Source: a virus. From it: a stretch of DNA of 27,395 nucleotides. Each line of letters opens with the position of its first letter. Within the stretch, counting starts at the first letter, position 1. Under the pieces are notes generated by a model. The model saw only the letters and a program-made list of their open reading frames with translations. It was not told where the DNA came from and did not search any database. A program made the position numbers and the translations under genes. The stretch covers positions 1 through 27,395 of IMG/VR virus record IMGVR_UViG_3300022752_000319. One strand, given 5' to 3'. Below, piece after piece: positions 1-7,111 of this stretch.

Positions 1-276
1 CGTTGATCCGCTGTTGCTGGAATACTGCACGCTGTAGTCAGTGATGGAGACGCCGCCGTTGCTCGCTGGCGCGGTCCATGTCAGCGAGACCTGCGCATTG
101 CCGGAAGCGCCACTCAACGCAGTGGGGACGCCGGGCAGCGTTGGCGCACTCGGCCACGTTCCTGCCCGCCTTAGCGCCTCCGCCTCGCGCAGCGTCCAAA
201 TGCCGCCAGCCGCCGAATTGATCGCCGCCGCCCCCGGCTGCACCGTCGCCCCGATGATACCGCCGCGTGGCCGCAT
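1..276 (-). CDS. FN3-containing tail fibre protein, partial
   Basis: The gene starts with ATG at 276, overlapping the TAA stop of the upstream gene (TAATG), and runs off the left edge of the window; 92 codons are visible. The N-terminus contains a GGIWTLREAEALRRAGTWP segment of a type I associate with phage fibre and appendage proteins. From about residue 50 a fibronectin type III domain begins, with SLTWTAPASNGG and ITDYSVQYSSNSGS. That domain closely resembles the two FN3 domains in the large fibre gene at 859-3396. It is probably a virion surface protein that contacts carbohydrate or the cell envelope. Total length and C-terminal function cannot be seen. Confidence 0.8.
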   Translation of the reverse strand, partial: MRPRGGIIGATVQPGAAAINSAAGGIWTLREAEALRRAGTWPSAPTLPGVPTALSGASGNAQVSLTWTAPASNGGVSITDYSVQYSSNSGST

Positions 277-650
277 TAGCTCAGTTCCTTCCAGCTTGCG
301 TTGACCTTGAGCTTCGACGCCGTCCCCGCCGTGACGTAGATCGACTCGTTCTCCAGCAGGCTCACGCCCTGCGACTTGTCGACGACGATCAGCGCGGCGT
401 TGGCCGGGATGCTCACGGTCGAGCAAAGCTCGAACGCGGTTCCCGTGTTCGTCGCCGACTGGTACAGCGTCACCGTCACCGTCACGGCGTTGGCCGTGTC
501 GATGTTGGCGATCGTGATGCCGTCGAGCAAATACACCCTGCCGCTGCTCGCGGCGTTGCTCACAAGCTGCGTCGCGCTCGTCGTCGTGAGCGAGAGCGAG
601 GCGTTGTTGGCGTAGACGTTACTGGCCGAGCCGAGGTTGGGGTTTGCCAT
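276..650 (-). CDS. Small fibre-associated structural protein
   Basis: A 124-residue protein beginning MANPNLGSASNVYANN. It is rich in Ser, Thr, Ala and Val and has alternating hydrophobic residues typical of a beta-sandwich. It has no cysteine pair, membrane segment or signal peptide that would suggest anything other than a virion protein. Similar short beta proteins occur beside fibre genes in many phages, and I recognise the general type without a firm family name. It lies between a 67-residue fibre-region protein (3-nt gap) and the partial FN3 fibre gene (1-nt overlap), so a tail-fibre or tail-tip accessory role is an inference from context. Confidence 0.75.
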   Translation of the reverse strand: MANPNLGSASNVYANNASLSLTTTSATQLVSNAASSGRVYLLDGITIANIDTANAVTVTVTLYQSATNTGTAFELCSTVSIPANAALIVVDKSQGVSLLENESIYVTAGTASKLKVNASWKELS

Positions 651-653
651 TAA

Positions 654-857
654 CTAGCTCCCGAAGAGGATAGTGCGGACAAGGGGGTTCATGCCGCTGG
701 TCGCGTTGAGCGGCGCAGAGACGATGGTGCCAGACGAGTTCTTGGTGTAAAGCACTTTGTCGGTCCAGTTGATCACTAACTCGTTGGCGGCAACCTCTGC
801 CGCCGTCGGCACTGCGCCTGCGGTAAATGATCTCTGTGGTTTGATGGGCGTGGGCAT
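654..857 (-). CDS. Small tail-fibre N-terminal-like protein
   Basis: A 67-residue protein. I chose the ATG at 857 because it sits 1 nt after the stop of the large fibre gene; an in-frame upstream start at 920 would overlap that gene. The sequence RSFTAGAVPTAAEVAANELV followed by INWTDKVLYTKNSSGTIVS resembles the N-terminal module of phage tail fibre and tropism-determinant-like proteins, where it normally heads a longer fibre and ends in an Asn-Trp, Lys-Asp-type beta hairpin. Here it stands alone. It may be an attachment piece for a neighbouring fibre or a remnant of a once longer fibre. Confidence 0.7.
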   Translation of the reverse strand: MPTPIKPQRSFTAGAVPTAAEVAANELVINWTDKVLYTKNSSGTIVSAPLNATSGMNPLVRTILFGS

Positions 858-858
858 A

Positions 859-3396
859 CTAGCTCGGCGTAAATGACACGGAGATAGAGAAGCTCGCTCC
901 GCTCTCGATGTTTGTGCCAACCTGACCGGAGAATCCGAGAGACTGGCCGGCGCTTACGGTGCGAGTGATGCTTGTCGTCCCAGCGACTTCCACTCGATTG
1001 CCGTCAGCGACAGAGACGCTGCTGTTTGTAAGATTGCCGGAAAGCCCGTAGGAGATATTTGCCGACCCAGCCCTCGCGAAAGTGATCGTGCCAACAAAGC
1101 CCTTGGCGACGAATTGGCCTGTTGCCGGGCTGCTAACCGTTCCGCCAATGTTCGCTGCGTTAGCAGAGTATTGCGCTGCCGCGAAATTGTCTGTGTTGCT
1201 TGAAAACGCCACCGACACGCCACGCGACGGCGTAACCGCAGAGGACGCCACAGAGTAGCTGCCTGTGCCGATAGAGTTCGTCGCGGAAACGCGAAACACA
1301 TACGCCGTGCCGTTCGTCAATCCCGTGACCGTCGCGGACGTGGCGATTGACACGCCGTCGCTGAATGTCGTCCAACTAGTGCCGCCGTTGCTGGAATACT
1401 GCACCGTGTAGTCGGTGATCGCAGAGTCACCATCGTTTGGTGCAGTCCACGCCAGAAACGCTTGCCCGTCGTCCGCAGTGCCGGCGACGTTAGTCGGCTG
1501 ACCCGGCGCAGTCGCATTTACGGGCGGCGTGATCGCAGACGACGCGGCAGAGAACGCCCCATTGCCCAGTGCGTTCACAGCCGCGACGCGGAAAATGTAT
1601 GCAGTGCCTCGCGTCAGTCCGGTGACAGTCGCAGACGTTGACGCCGATGCTGCTCTCGCAAACGTCGTCCAAGTCGATCCAGAGTTGGCCGAGTATTGAA
1701 CGGTGTAGTCGGTGATTGCGGAGCCGCCATTCGACGCCGGCGCTGTCCACGACAGCGATACAGTGCTTGATATGCCGGTGCCAGAAACGCCTGTTGGTGC
1801 CGCAGCGTAGGTTCCGAATACCCCCGTGTAATCGCCGCCGTCCGCCGTCTCGCTTGTGCCGCCAGACGTTCCAAGCTCAATGTATGTGCTGCCAGATGAA
1901 TCCCAGCGGTATACGCGAGACTCGTCGGTGGCGACGTAGAGAGTCGCCGAAGCTCCGGTGGCAGGAAAAGACGAGGCGGTCGCGTACTCTGCGATGTTGC
2001 CAGAGCCGCCACCGCCTGCCGCCGCCCATGCGCCGTCGCCTCTGAGAAAGGTGCTGGATGAGGCCGTCCCGCTCGACGCAAGCTGCGCCAGCGTGATCGT
2101 CCCCGTTCGGCCGGCGACGCTGACCACCGGCCCGTACTTCGCCGCCTCGGCCGCGAAGTCGCTGATCGTCGAAGCCGTCTGCGTGCCGGTGTGATTCGTC
2201 CGCAGTGTCGCGTCTGTGTTTGGCACGTTTGCGAGGCCGACATCAGACTTCGCCAGCGTGATCGTCCCCGTGCGGCCGGCGACGCTCTGGACGGGGGCCG
2301 CAGCCGCCGCGCGTGCGGCGGTGAAGTAGAGGTTGTTCGCCCCCTCGGCCACGCTGTCAGTCGAGCCGGGTGACGGCAGATTCGCCGACGGCACCAAGTT
2401 GTTCACGAGCGTTAGGTACGACCCAGCGGGCTGCTTGGCGTCGAGCGCGTCCTGTAGGCCACTCACCGCACTGATCGCGTGCGTGTGGGCGGAGGGTACA
2501 AAACTCGCCGGGACGCCCGTCAGCGATCCGTATGGGAACGAGGTCGGGGCCGCATGGATGTGATCAGCCCGGGCGGCGGACTGCGCCGACCCGGCCGATG
2601 CGGACGCACCAAGCGGCTGCGGAGTCTCGTCGGCGAGGTTGACGCTGCCGGGACTGCCTCGCGGGATCGTGAAGTTCAGGGTGACCGTGTTCCCGTTCGT
2701 CGCGGTCGAGACTGCCGCGTTCGTGCCCGGCTCGCCGGTAGTTACCGACCCCGTCTGGATGACGGTCGCTGGCCCCGTGTCGCCCTGCGGCCCTCGGGGC
2801 ACGACGAACGAGATCACCTGCGACGGTGCTGACCCGGTGATGCTGACGCTCGCCGTGTTCGACGCGGTCGTCGTCACGCTGCCGACGGTCAGCGAGTTCG
2901 CCGGCCCCGTCGGCCCCGTCGGGAGAACGAACGACAATGACTGGGAGGGCGCATTGCCGCTGATGGTGACCGCCGCCGTCGCGCCCGTGGTCACGCTGCC
3001 GATCGACAGGGAGTTCGCCGGCCCGGCCGGGCCTTGTGGCCCGGCTTGGAGCACGAACGACAGGGACTGCGATGGCGCGTTGCCGCTGACGGTCACAGCC
3101 GCCGTCGCGCCTGTCGATACGCTGCCGATTGACAGCGAGTTCGCCGGCCCTGCCGCGCCGGCCGCTCCGCGCGGGATTCCGAAGTCAAGTTTGGCGGCGT
3201 ATGCCGTGCCGCTGTTGACGACCGTCGCGGCCTGCGTGGGGGCAAGGCTTGTTACCGACCCGACCTCCACCGTCGCAGCCGCGCCATTGCCGCCGCCAAT
3301 CGCCTGATCGCCGACATTGATTTTGACTGTATCGCCGTTGCCGACGACGCTGCTGATGCTCGTCGAGCCGACAACCACGACGGAGATTTCGCTCAT
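859..3396 (-). CDS. Tail fibre with collagen-like linkers and two FN3 domains
   Basis: An 845-residue modular fibre. Residues about 41-245 hold five beta repeats of about 40 residues (core GSVTTGATAAVTISGNAPSQ) joined by short Gly-X-Y linkers such as GPQGPAGPAN and GPTGPAN. Residues about 275-320 carry two HxH motifs (ADHIHAAP and SAHTHAISAVSGLQDALDAK), typical of long trimeric fibres where histidines can bind metal on the fibre axis. Two copies of SVAGRTGTITLA follow. Two FN3 domains lie near residues 530-722, and residues about 723-845 form a separate beta-rich C-terminal domain that is a candidate for receptor contact. It starts with an ATGA overlap on the upstream gene. Repeats and FN3 units suggest growth by domain duplication. 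Confidence 0.9.
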   Translation of the reverse strand: MSEISVVVVGSTSISSVVGNGDTVKINVGDQAIGGGNGAAATVEVGSVTSLAPTQAATVVNSGTAYAAKLDFGIPRGAAGAAGPANSLSIGSVSTGATAAVTVSGNAPSQSLSFVLQAGPQGPAGPANSLSIGSVTTGATAAVTISGNAPSQSLSFVLPTGPTGPANSLTVGSVTTTASNTASVSITGSAPSQVISFVVPRGPQGDTGPATVIQTGSVTTGEPGTNAAVSTATNGNTVTLNFTIPRGSPGSVNLADETPQPLGASASAGSAQSAARADHIHAAPTSFPYGSLTGVPASFVPSAHTHAISAVSGLQDALDAKQPAGSYLTLVNNLVPSANLPSPGSTDSVAEGANNLYFTAARAAAAAPVQSVAGRTGTITLAKSDVGLANVPNTDATLRTNHTGTQTASTISDFAAEAAKYGPVVSVAGRTGTITLAQLASSGTASSSTFLRGDGAWAAAGGGGSGNIAEYATASSFPATGASATLYVATDESRVYRWDSSGSTYIELGTSGGTSETADGGDYTGVFGTYAAAPTGVSGTGISSTVSLSWTAPASNGGSAITDYTVQYSANSGSTWTTFARAASASTSATVTGLTRGTAYIFRVAAVNALGNGAFSAASSAITPPVNATAPGQPTNVAGTADDGQAFLAWTAPNDGDSAITDYTVQYSSNGGTSWTTFSDGVSIATSATVTGLTNGTAYVFRVSATNSIGTGSYSVASSAVTPSRGVSVAFSSNTDNFAAAQYSANAANIGGTVSSPATGQFVAKGFVGTITFARAGSANISYGLSGNLTNSSVSVADGNRVEVAGTTSITRTVSAGQSLGFSGQVGTNIESGASFSISVSFTPS
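2765..3275 (-). repeat. Tandem repeats encoding fibre beta/collagen-like units
   Basis: Within the fibre gene the motif gagttcgccggcc (plus-strand reading) recurs at 2894, 3011 and 3137, spaced 117 and 126 nt, both multiples of three. Two more divergent protein-level copies flank these. Each unit encodes a beta module plus a Gly-Pro-rich linker, and the spacing difference equals one Gly-X-Y triplet. This is coding repetition inside one ORF. Confidence 0.8.
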
Positions 3397-3758
3397 GGAG
3401 CCACCGCCGTGACGCTGCCGCTGACGATGGTGCGAGTGATCTGCCCCGGCGCGACCCAGCGGAGAAACCAGCGGTAACCGCTGCCGGGCGTGAGCTGTGC
3501 CGTCTGGGCCTCTGTGAGCCCGATGATCATTGACCCCGTGGATGCGTCCACGATGCCGATGGTCGGCTGGACGACCGTTGCCCCGATGCTACTAAACGAC
3601 CCGACGCCGCCGCCAGCGCCGATCGTGTCGCTTCGGTAGATGTAGCTGGAGAACGAATAGTTCTGCACGTTTCGTTGCAGATTTACAGCGACGTTAACTT
3701 CGTCGCCGGAAACGAAAGTGAGCCCTAATTCACCAGGGAGCTGGCTGAAAGTAGGCAA
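3393..3758 (-). CDS. Upper baseplate/fibre-attachment domain protein (BppU-like)
   Basis: A 121-residue protein starting with TTG at 3758, preceded by AGGTGA. The order is GDEVNVAVNLQRNVQNYSF, then TIGIVDASTGSMIIGLTEAQ, then GYRWFLRWVAPGQITRTIVS. This matches the pattern of small phage domains that describe a polarisable beta sandwich and end in YRW-x-LRWV, similar in style to the N-terminal domain of baseplate upper proteins of lactococcal phages. It overlaps the fibre gene by ATGA, so the two are probably translationally coupled and this protein may anchor the fibre. The family assignment is by recall and moderate. Confidence 0.75.
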   Translation of the reverse strand: MPTFSQLPGELGLTFVSGDEVNVAVNLQRNVQNYSFSSYIYRSDTIGAGGGVGSFSSIGATVVQPTIGIVDASTGSMIIGLTEAQTAQLTPGSGYRWFLRWVAPGQITRTIVSGSVTAVAP

Positions 3759-3769
3759 GCGTCACCTGC

Positions 3770-4093
3770 TCAGTTCTGCGGTGCTTCGCTGATCGCCGCG
3801 CCGGCTTTCTTGACCACCGCCTGCTTGATTTCGCGCTGGCCGGCGGCGATCTCCTGAAGGGTCTCGGCCTGCTTGAACTGAGTTTTGCCGATCTCGTCAA
3901 GCGTGCTCCTCGTCGAGTCCAGAAACTCCGTGTGCGACTGGACAATCGGCACAAGGACTGTGCCGTGGAGCGTCACGGCGGCGTCCCGCAGGAACCAGAC
4001 CAGAACTGCCAGGAGGACGACCGGGACGCCAAACCGCTCGGCAATCCGCAATCCGGCTTCCATGAAAGATAGCGGGCGGTCGGGCTCAGACAT
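3770..4093 (-). CDS. Single-TM coiled-coil protein, possible holin/lysis or membrane protein
   Basis: A 107-residue protein with one hydrophobic segment at residues about 22-36 (FGVPVVLLAVLVWFL). A long polar amphipathic stretch with coiled-coil character follows (about 53-95, with ILxxIxxxQ-type spacing and many Gln, Glu and Lys). The start is ATG at 4093, preceded by GGAG about 10 nt upstream. One TM plus a cytoplasmic or periplasmic coiled coil is seen in some small phage holins and in lysis-cassette accessory proteins, but no endolysin is visible beside it. The role is therefore open, and a membrane protein is the only secure statement. Confidence 0.65.
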   Translation of the reverse strand: MSEPDRPLSFMEAGLRIAERFGVPVVLLAVLVWFLRDAAVTLHGTVLVPIVQSHTEFLDSTRSTLDEIGKTQFKQAETLQEIAAGQREIKQAVVKKAGAAISEAPQN

Positions 4094-4136
4094 CGCGTGA
4101 ACTCCAAAACCCTGTAAATGCGGCCCTGTAGCCTAT

Positions 4137-4679
4137 TTAGATTTTAGCAGCCGCGACGCTCCTCTTGAGATCATCCAGAGTGCCGGAATTCTCCACCGTT
4201 CTGGAGACAAGGCGGTCCGAGACGCCCGCTTCGCTACGGTGGTTGGCGGCTTCCACATCAAGGCAGCGCCATCCAGGGCGGATCACTCGCCACACCTCGC
4301 CGCCTGCTGCGACGATGGCCTCGGCCTCGTTGTCAAAGCGAACGTCGGTGACGACGACGCGGTGGCCGAGACTCATGTGCCGGCTGGCCCGCTCCATCGT
4401 GATGCGAATCCAGATTTCCGGGTGAACCTGATCCCGCCCCCAGTCGGTGCCCATGCTCTGGAGGAGCTGCCGCGGCGACCGGCCCAGCCAGGAGATAACC
4501 TGTTCCTTGACGGTGCGGTCCTTGAGTCGGCTGGCCGGCAGGCCGGTGATCGCGGATATGCACTGGTAGATCGGGTCGGCGAATGCCAGCAGCACGAACT
4601 CGCCGCTGCCCTCGCATGCCAGGATGTCGGCGACGGTGTTCTTTCCGGCTCCCGCCGGCCCGCAGAGACCGATCAGCAC
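4137..4679 (-). CDS. Deoxynucleoside monophosphate kinase
   Basis: A 180-residue P-loop kinase of the T4 gp1-like dNMP kinase type. It phosphorylates deoxynucleoside monophosphates to diphosphates for phage DNA synthesis. The Walker A motif GPAGAGKNT lies at residues 7-15. An RQLLQSMGTDWGRDQVHPEIW segment in the middle is characteristic of phage dNMP kinases, and VVVTDVRFDNEAEAI follows with the conserved DVRF/NE signature. The start is GTG at 4679, overlapping the dCMP deaminase stop by 7 nt, which suggests translational coupling. With the neighbouring deaminase it would raise the dTMP/dTTP supply. Substrate specificity cannot be read from the sequence. Confidence 0.9.
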   Translation of the reverse strand: MLIGLCGPAGAGKNTVADILACEGSGEFVLLAFADPIYQCISAITGLPASRLKDRTVKEQVISWLGRSPRQLLQSMGTDWGRDQVHPEIWIRITMERASRHMSLGHRVVVTDVRFDNEAEAIVAAGGEVWRVIRPGWRCLDVEAANHRSEAGVSDRLVSRTVENSGTLDDLKRSVAAAKI

Positions 4680-5152
4680 TTGAAGTCCCTCCCGTCGAAC
4701 CTAACAGTCACCCCCACGGGCTCCGCCAGGAGCCTCTGGCCGACGCCGGCCTCTCGCAGCATATCCTCGGCGATCTGTATCTTCTCCAGCCACCGCGCCG
4801 GCGTGGCGTTGCGGAGGGCGATCAGCCCGACGACCTCCCTGATTCCGCTGCCGATGATCGCCCTGGCGCAGTCGGTGCAGGCGAACCATGGGCAGAACAG
4901 GGTGGCCCCCGCCGTTGCCACGCCAGACGCCGCGGCTTTGTGAATCGCCGCTCGCTCGGCGTGCTCGATGTAGTCGTACTTCCACGGCCTGGAAAGCCTG
5001 TTGCCGTGCCGGCCTACGCCCCTCGGCACACAGTTTGCCGCATAGATTGTCTTGCCGCCGGCAACCAGCACGGCGCAGTTCTGCGTGTCCGGGTCGTGTG
5101 AGTTCTGCGCCGCGAACCGGCAAGCCTCGCGGAGTAAGTCCAGCTCGCTCAT
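4673..5152 (-). CDS. Deoxycytidylate (dCMP) deaminase
   Basis: A 159-residue zinc deaminase of the dCMP deaminase/ComE family, which converts dCMP to dUMP and so feeds dTMP synthesis. HAERAAI gives the zinc ligand H64 and catalytic E66; CPWFACTDC supplies zinc ligands C92 and C95. The usual PCxxC is ACxxC here, so the proline before the first ligand cysteine is replaced by alanine; a proline does sit earlier in CPW. The length is normal for the family. It starts at an ATGA overlap with the phosphoesterase and overlaps the kinase gene by 7 nt. The three enzymes form a unit inside the tail gene cluster. Confidence 0.9.
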   Translation of the reverse strand: MSELDLLREACRFAAQNSHDPDTQNCAVLVAGGKTIYAANCVPRGVGRHGNRLSRPWKYDYIEHAERAAIHKAAASGVATAGATLFCPWFACTDCARAIIGSGIREVVGLIALRNATPARWLEKIQIAEDMLREAGVGQRLLAEPVGVTVRFDGRDFKC

Positions 5153-6321
5153 TTCGCCGGCCCCGCGACGTGCATGGCGACGAGTCCGCCCTCGGGCCGG
5201 TAGATGAATGTCTCCATCGCCTGCCTCGAACCGATGAAGCCGTTGTCAGCGTGCCACGAGTCGGGCGGGCAAATCGCAGGCGCGGTTCTCACAATGACGC
5301 CGTCAATCGTCTCGATCGGCCTTTGCCACTCGGCCGCCTGGGAGTGATAGTGCCCGGTGTGGTACTCCCTGTACCAGCACCGGGACCAATCCTCGTGAGC
5401 CTCCAGAGCCATGATCTGCGGCAATCGCTTCTTCGCCTTGTGCCCGTGGGTCGCGCCGATCAGGTTGTTCCCATGCGTGAGGTATTGCCGCCCTCGCACG
5501 TCGTGCGAGACATTCACCCGTCCGTCGTTTCGGAACCGCTCTGCAAGGATTCTCTGGAACATCCACGTCAGAGTCTCGTCGTGGTTGCCGTTGACGATGA
5601 CGCAGTCGGTCGGCGCAGTCGCCGCCGACCGCTCGACGACCTGAAGCAGGGAGTCGCAGCCCACTTGGATGATCTTCTGGATGCGGCCGTCTTGGTCAAG
5701 CGGCGTGCCGCTGGTGGTGGTGCCGGAGACGTTATCGACGTGAAACAGGTCGCCCAGGAACAGGATGGAACGCCGCGATGGGGCCGCGCATGACAGCAGC
5801 TCGTCGGCCGCGTTGCGCACGAGTTGGTCGGCGATCGACAGGTCGTAGTCGCTGTCGCCGGTTGCCCTCCCCCAGGCCCGCTTGCCGAAGTGGGTGTCGG
5901 CGACGACGAGAACCTGCCAGAGGTCGCCGCGGGCCTTGGGCTTCATGGGCTTCTGCTTTGATCGGGGCAGGTTTGCCCCGGCGATCATAGCCTCGACCAT
6001 CTCCCTGACGCCTGGGCCAGCCTTGGGCTTGAGCCTCACCCATACCCGGTGCAGCTCCGTCACCGTCGGCTCGCCGTTGTCTCCTGCCGTCGCCACTTCC
6101 CATTTGGTGGCCTCGCTGGCGGCCACCTCGTACTTGGCGAGGTCGGCCTCGATGTGGGCGAGTAGATCGTCGACCGTCTTGATGCGGCGGCTCGTCGATC
6201 GCGCCTCGAGCGTGTCGCCGTCGCGGCGTTGCGTTACCTGCTCGGCGTCGGCTGACGGCCTGGGCGTTGCCGCCGCAGCAGCCGCAGACAGGATTTCGCC
6301 GGTCAGCCCTGGGTCAGCCAT
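5149..6321 (-). CDS. Calcineurin-like metallophosphoesterase
   Basis: A 390-residue protein with the complete dimetal phosphoesterase motif set: ADTHFGK (D142, H144), FLGDLFH (D191, H194), NGNHDE (N246, H247, D248), ATHGH (H292) and HTGHYHS (H324, H326). The N-terminal 130 residues are Ala- and charge-rich and lack a recognised fold. The C-terminal catalytic part resembles phage SbcD/Mre11-like phosphoesterases of unknown substrate; a nuclease or phosphodiesterase activity is likely but unproven. I chose ATG 6321 (MADPGLTGE), which overlaps the upstream gene by 19 nt; a longer in-frame start at 6435 would overlap that gene fully. It is coupled by ATGA to the deaminase. Confidence 0.88.
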   Translation of the reverse strand: MADPGLTGEILSAAAAAATPRPSADAEQVTQRRDGDTLEARSTSRRIKTVDDLLAHIEADLAKYEVAASEATKWEVATAGDNGEPTVTELHRVWVRLKPKAGPGVREMVEAMIAGANLPRSKQKPMKPKARGDLWQVLVVADTHFGKRAWGRATGDSDYDLSIADQLVRNAADELLSCAAPSRRSILFLGDLFHVDNVSGTTTSGTPLDQDGRIQKIIQVGCDSLLQVVERSAATAPTDCVIVNGNHDETLTWMFQRILAERFRNDGRVNVSHDVRGRQYLTHGNNLIGATHGHKAKKRLPQIMALEAHEDWSRCWYREYHTGHYHSQAAEWQRPIETIDGVIVRTAPAICPPDSWHADNGFIGSRQAMETFIYRPEGGLVAMHVAGPAK

Positions 6322-6551
6322 GCCTGCACCTGCTTCGGCTTTGCGACCCTGCATCCGCGGGCGGTCAGCTTCTCGACGATCACTCTCGCCATTTCCGTGG
6401 CGGAGATTCCCGTGGACCCTGCGGTCCGACGCCACGTCTCTCGAACTTCAGCGATTGCCCTTTGGTGGTCTTCTGGCAGACCGGCGAACCAGCTTCTGCC
6501 GGGATGCCGCTTTGCGCTTTCGAGGATTTCCCTCACGAGGTCTGACTCCAT
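6303..6551 (-). CDS. Small helical, possibly DNA-binding protein
   Basis: An 82-residue protein starting MESDLVREILESAKRHPG. A good ribosome-binding site (AGAGGGA) lies before ATG 6551, and an in-frame TAG stands five codons upstream, which fixes the start. It is predicted mainly helical. The C-terminal half, ISATEMARVIVEKLTARGCR then VAKPKQVQAWL, looks like a short helix-turn-helix-type unit of the kind found in small phage DNA-binding proteins, but I cannot name a family. It overlaps both neighbours: the acidic ORF upstream by 104 nt and the phosphoesterase by 19 nt. Confidence 0.7.
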   Translation of the reverse strand: MESDLVREILESAKRHPGRSWFAGLPEDHQRAIAEVRETWRRTAGSTGISATEMARVIVEKLTARGCRVAKPKQVQAWLTQG

Positions 6552-6675
6552 CCTGCTTTCCCTCTAGGTGAATCCACCCGTCCGAGTCGGGAATTCCGCC
6601 GCCGACGACATCGTCGTCGTCTTCGTCGTCTGAGAAGACGAAGTTCTGCTCGCCGGATGGTGGCTGCTTGCTCAT
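6448..6675 (-). CDS. Small acidic-then-basic hypothetical protein
   Basis: A 75-residue ORF between the zinc-ribbon-like gene and the 82-residue helical gene. Residues 14-24 are highly acidic (FSDDEDDDDVV) and residues 45-75 are strongly basic (PRKRKAASRQKLVRRSARR). The basic tail is read from DNA that also encodes the start of the next gene in another frame (104-nt overlap), so that part may be constrained mainly by the other frame. No clear Shine-Dalgarno sequence precedes ATG 6675. It fills a space that would otherwise be empty between 6552 and 6699, which supports it being real, but the call is tentative. Confidence 0.45.
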   Translation of the reverse strand: MSKQPPSGEQNFVFSDDEDDDDVVGGGIPDSDGWIHLEGKQDGVRPREGNPRKRKAASRQKLVRRSARRPPKGNR

Positions 6676-6699
6676 GGCAAAAGTGTCGCCCAGTAGCTT

Positions 6700-7089
6700 C
6701 TAGCGGTCAATGTTAGTTTTTGGTGCCGCCTTGCCCCATTTGCCAGCGGGGCACTCCTGATCCGCCCAACTCAGCTTGCTGACGTACCCGGCCGCACGCG
6801 AAACAGGGCATCCGCAAAGGTTGCAGGCGTCGTTTTGCAAGTGCTCGCATTGCAAGCAGATGTCGTGCCGGCGAATGATCTCGTCGTCCGACGCCATCGG
6901 CATCCCGGCGGCGACGTGCTGGACGGTGGCGGCGGCGAAGTTCTTGACCTTCGTGAGGAAGGATGGGGCGTCGGTGCGGGCGAGGTTGAGGTCGGGGGGC
7001 GGCGAGGGCGGTGGCGACGCAGGAGAGGCTGCGACAGAATCCCACGCAGGGCACGACGCCGACGCCGGGCGGCCGCAAACGACACACAT
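6700..7089 (-). CDS. Cysteine-rich zinc-ribbon-like protein
   Basis: A 129-residue protein. I chose ATG 7089 (MCVVCGRP), 22 nt after the stop of the upstream gene; an in-frame start at 7224 would overlap that gene by over 100 nt. The N-terminus has a CxxC pair. A Pro-rich linker follows, then HDICLQCEHL, DACNLCGCPV and WADQECPAGKWG: two CxxC pairs with an extra cysteine, and a terminal CPxGKW. The CxxC, CGCP and CPxGKW combination recurs in small phage-associated proteins and fits zinc or iron-sulfur binding. It stands between tail-tip genes and enzymes, so it may be a virion or a regulatory protein. The start is uncertain. Confidence 0.7.
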   Translation of the reverse strand: MCVVCGRPASASCPAWDSVAASPASPPPSPPPDLNLARTDAPSFLTKVKNFAAATVQHVAAGMPMASDDEIIRRHDICLQCEHLQNDACNLCGCPVSRAAGYVSKLSWADQECPAGKWGKAAPKTNIDR

Positions 7090-7111
7090 GCCCTGCTCGT
7101 CTTGTATGCAA

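Noticed and set aside
1614-2243. A 209-codon minus-strand frame inside the fibre gene
   Set aside because: It is out of frame with the fibre, whose FN3 and repeat domains are clear; its Arg-rich composition is typical of a shadow frame.
2765-3275. Possible CRISPR or non-coding repeat array
   Set aside because: The repeats are in frame, diverged at third positions, have codon-multiple spacing and encode fibre modules.
5149-6321. Phosphoesterase read as a phage lysis or peptidoglycan enzyme
   Set aside because: The full set of calcineurin-like metal motifs (DxH, GD, GNHD, GHxH) supports a phosphoesterase, and no hydrolase signature for cell walls was seen.
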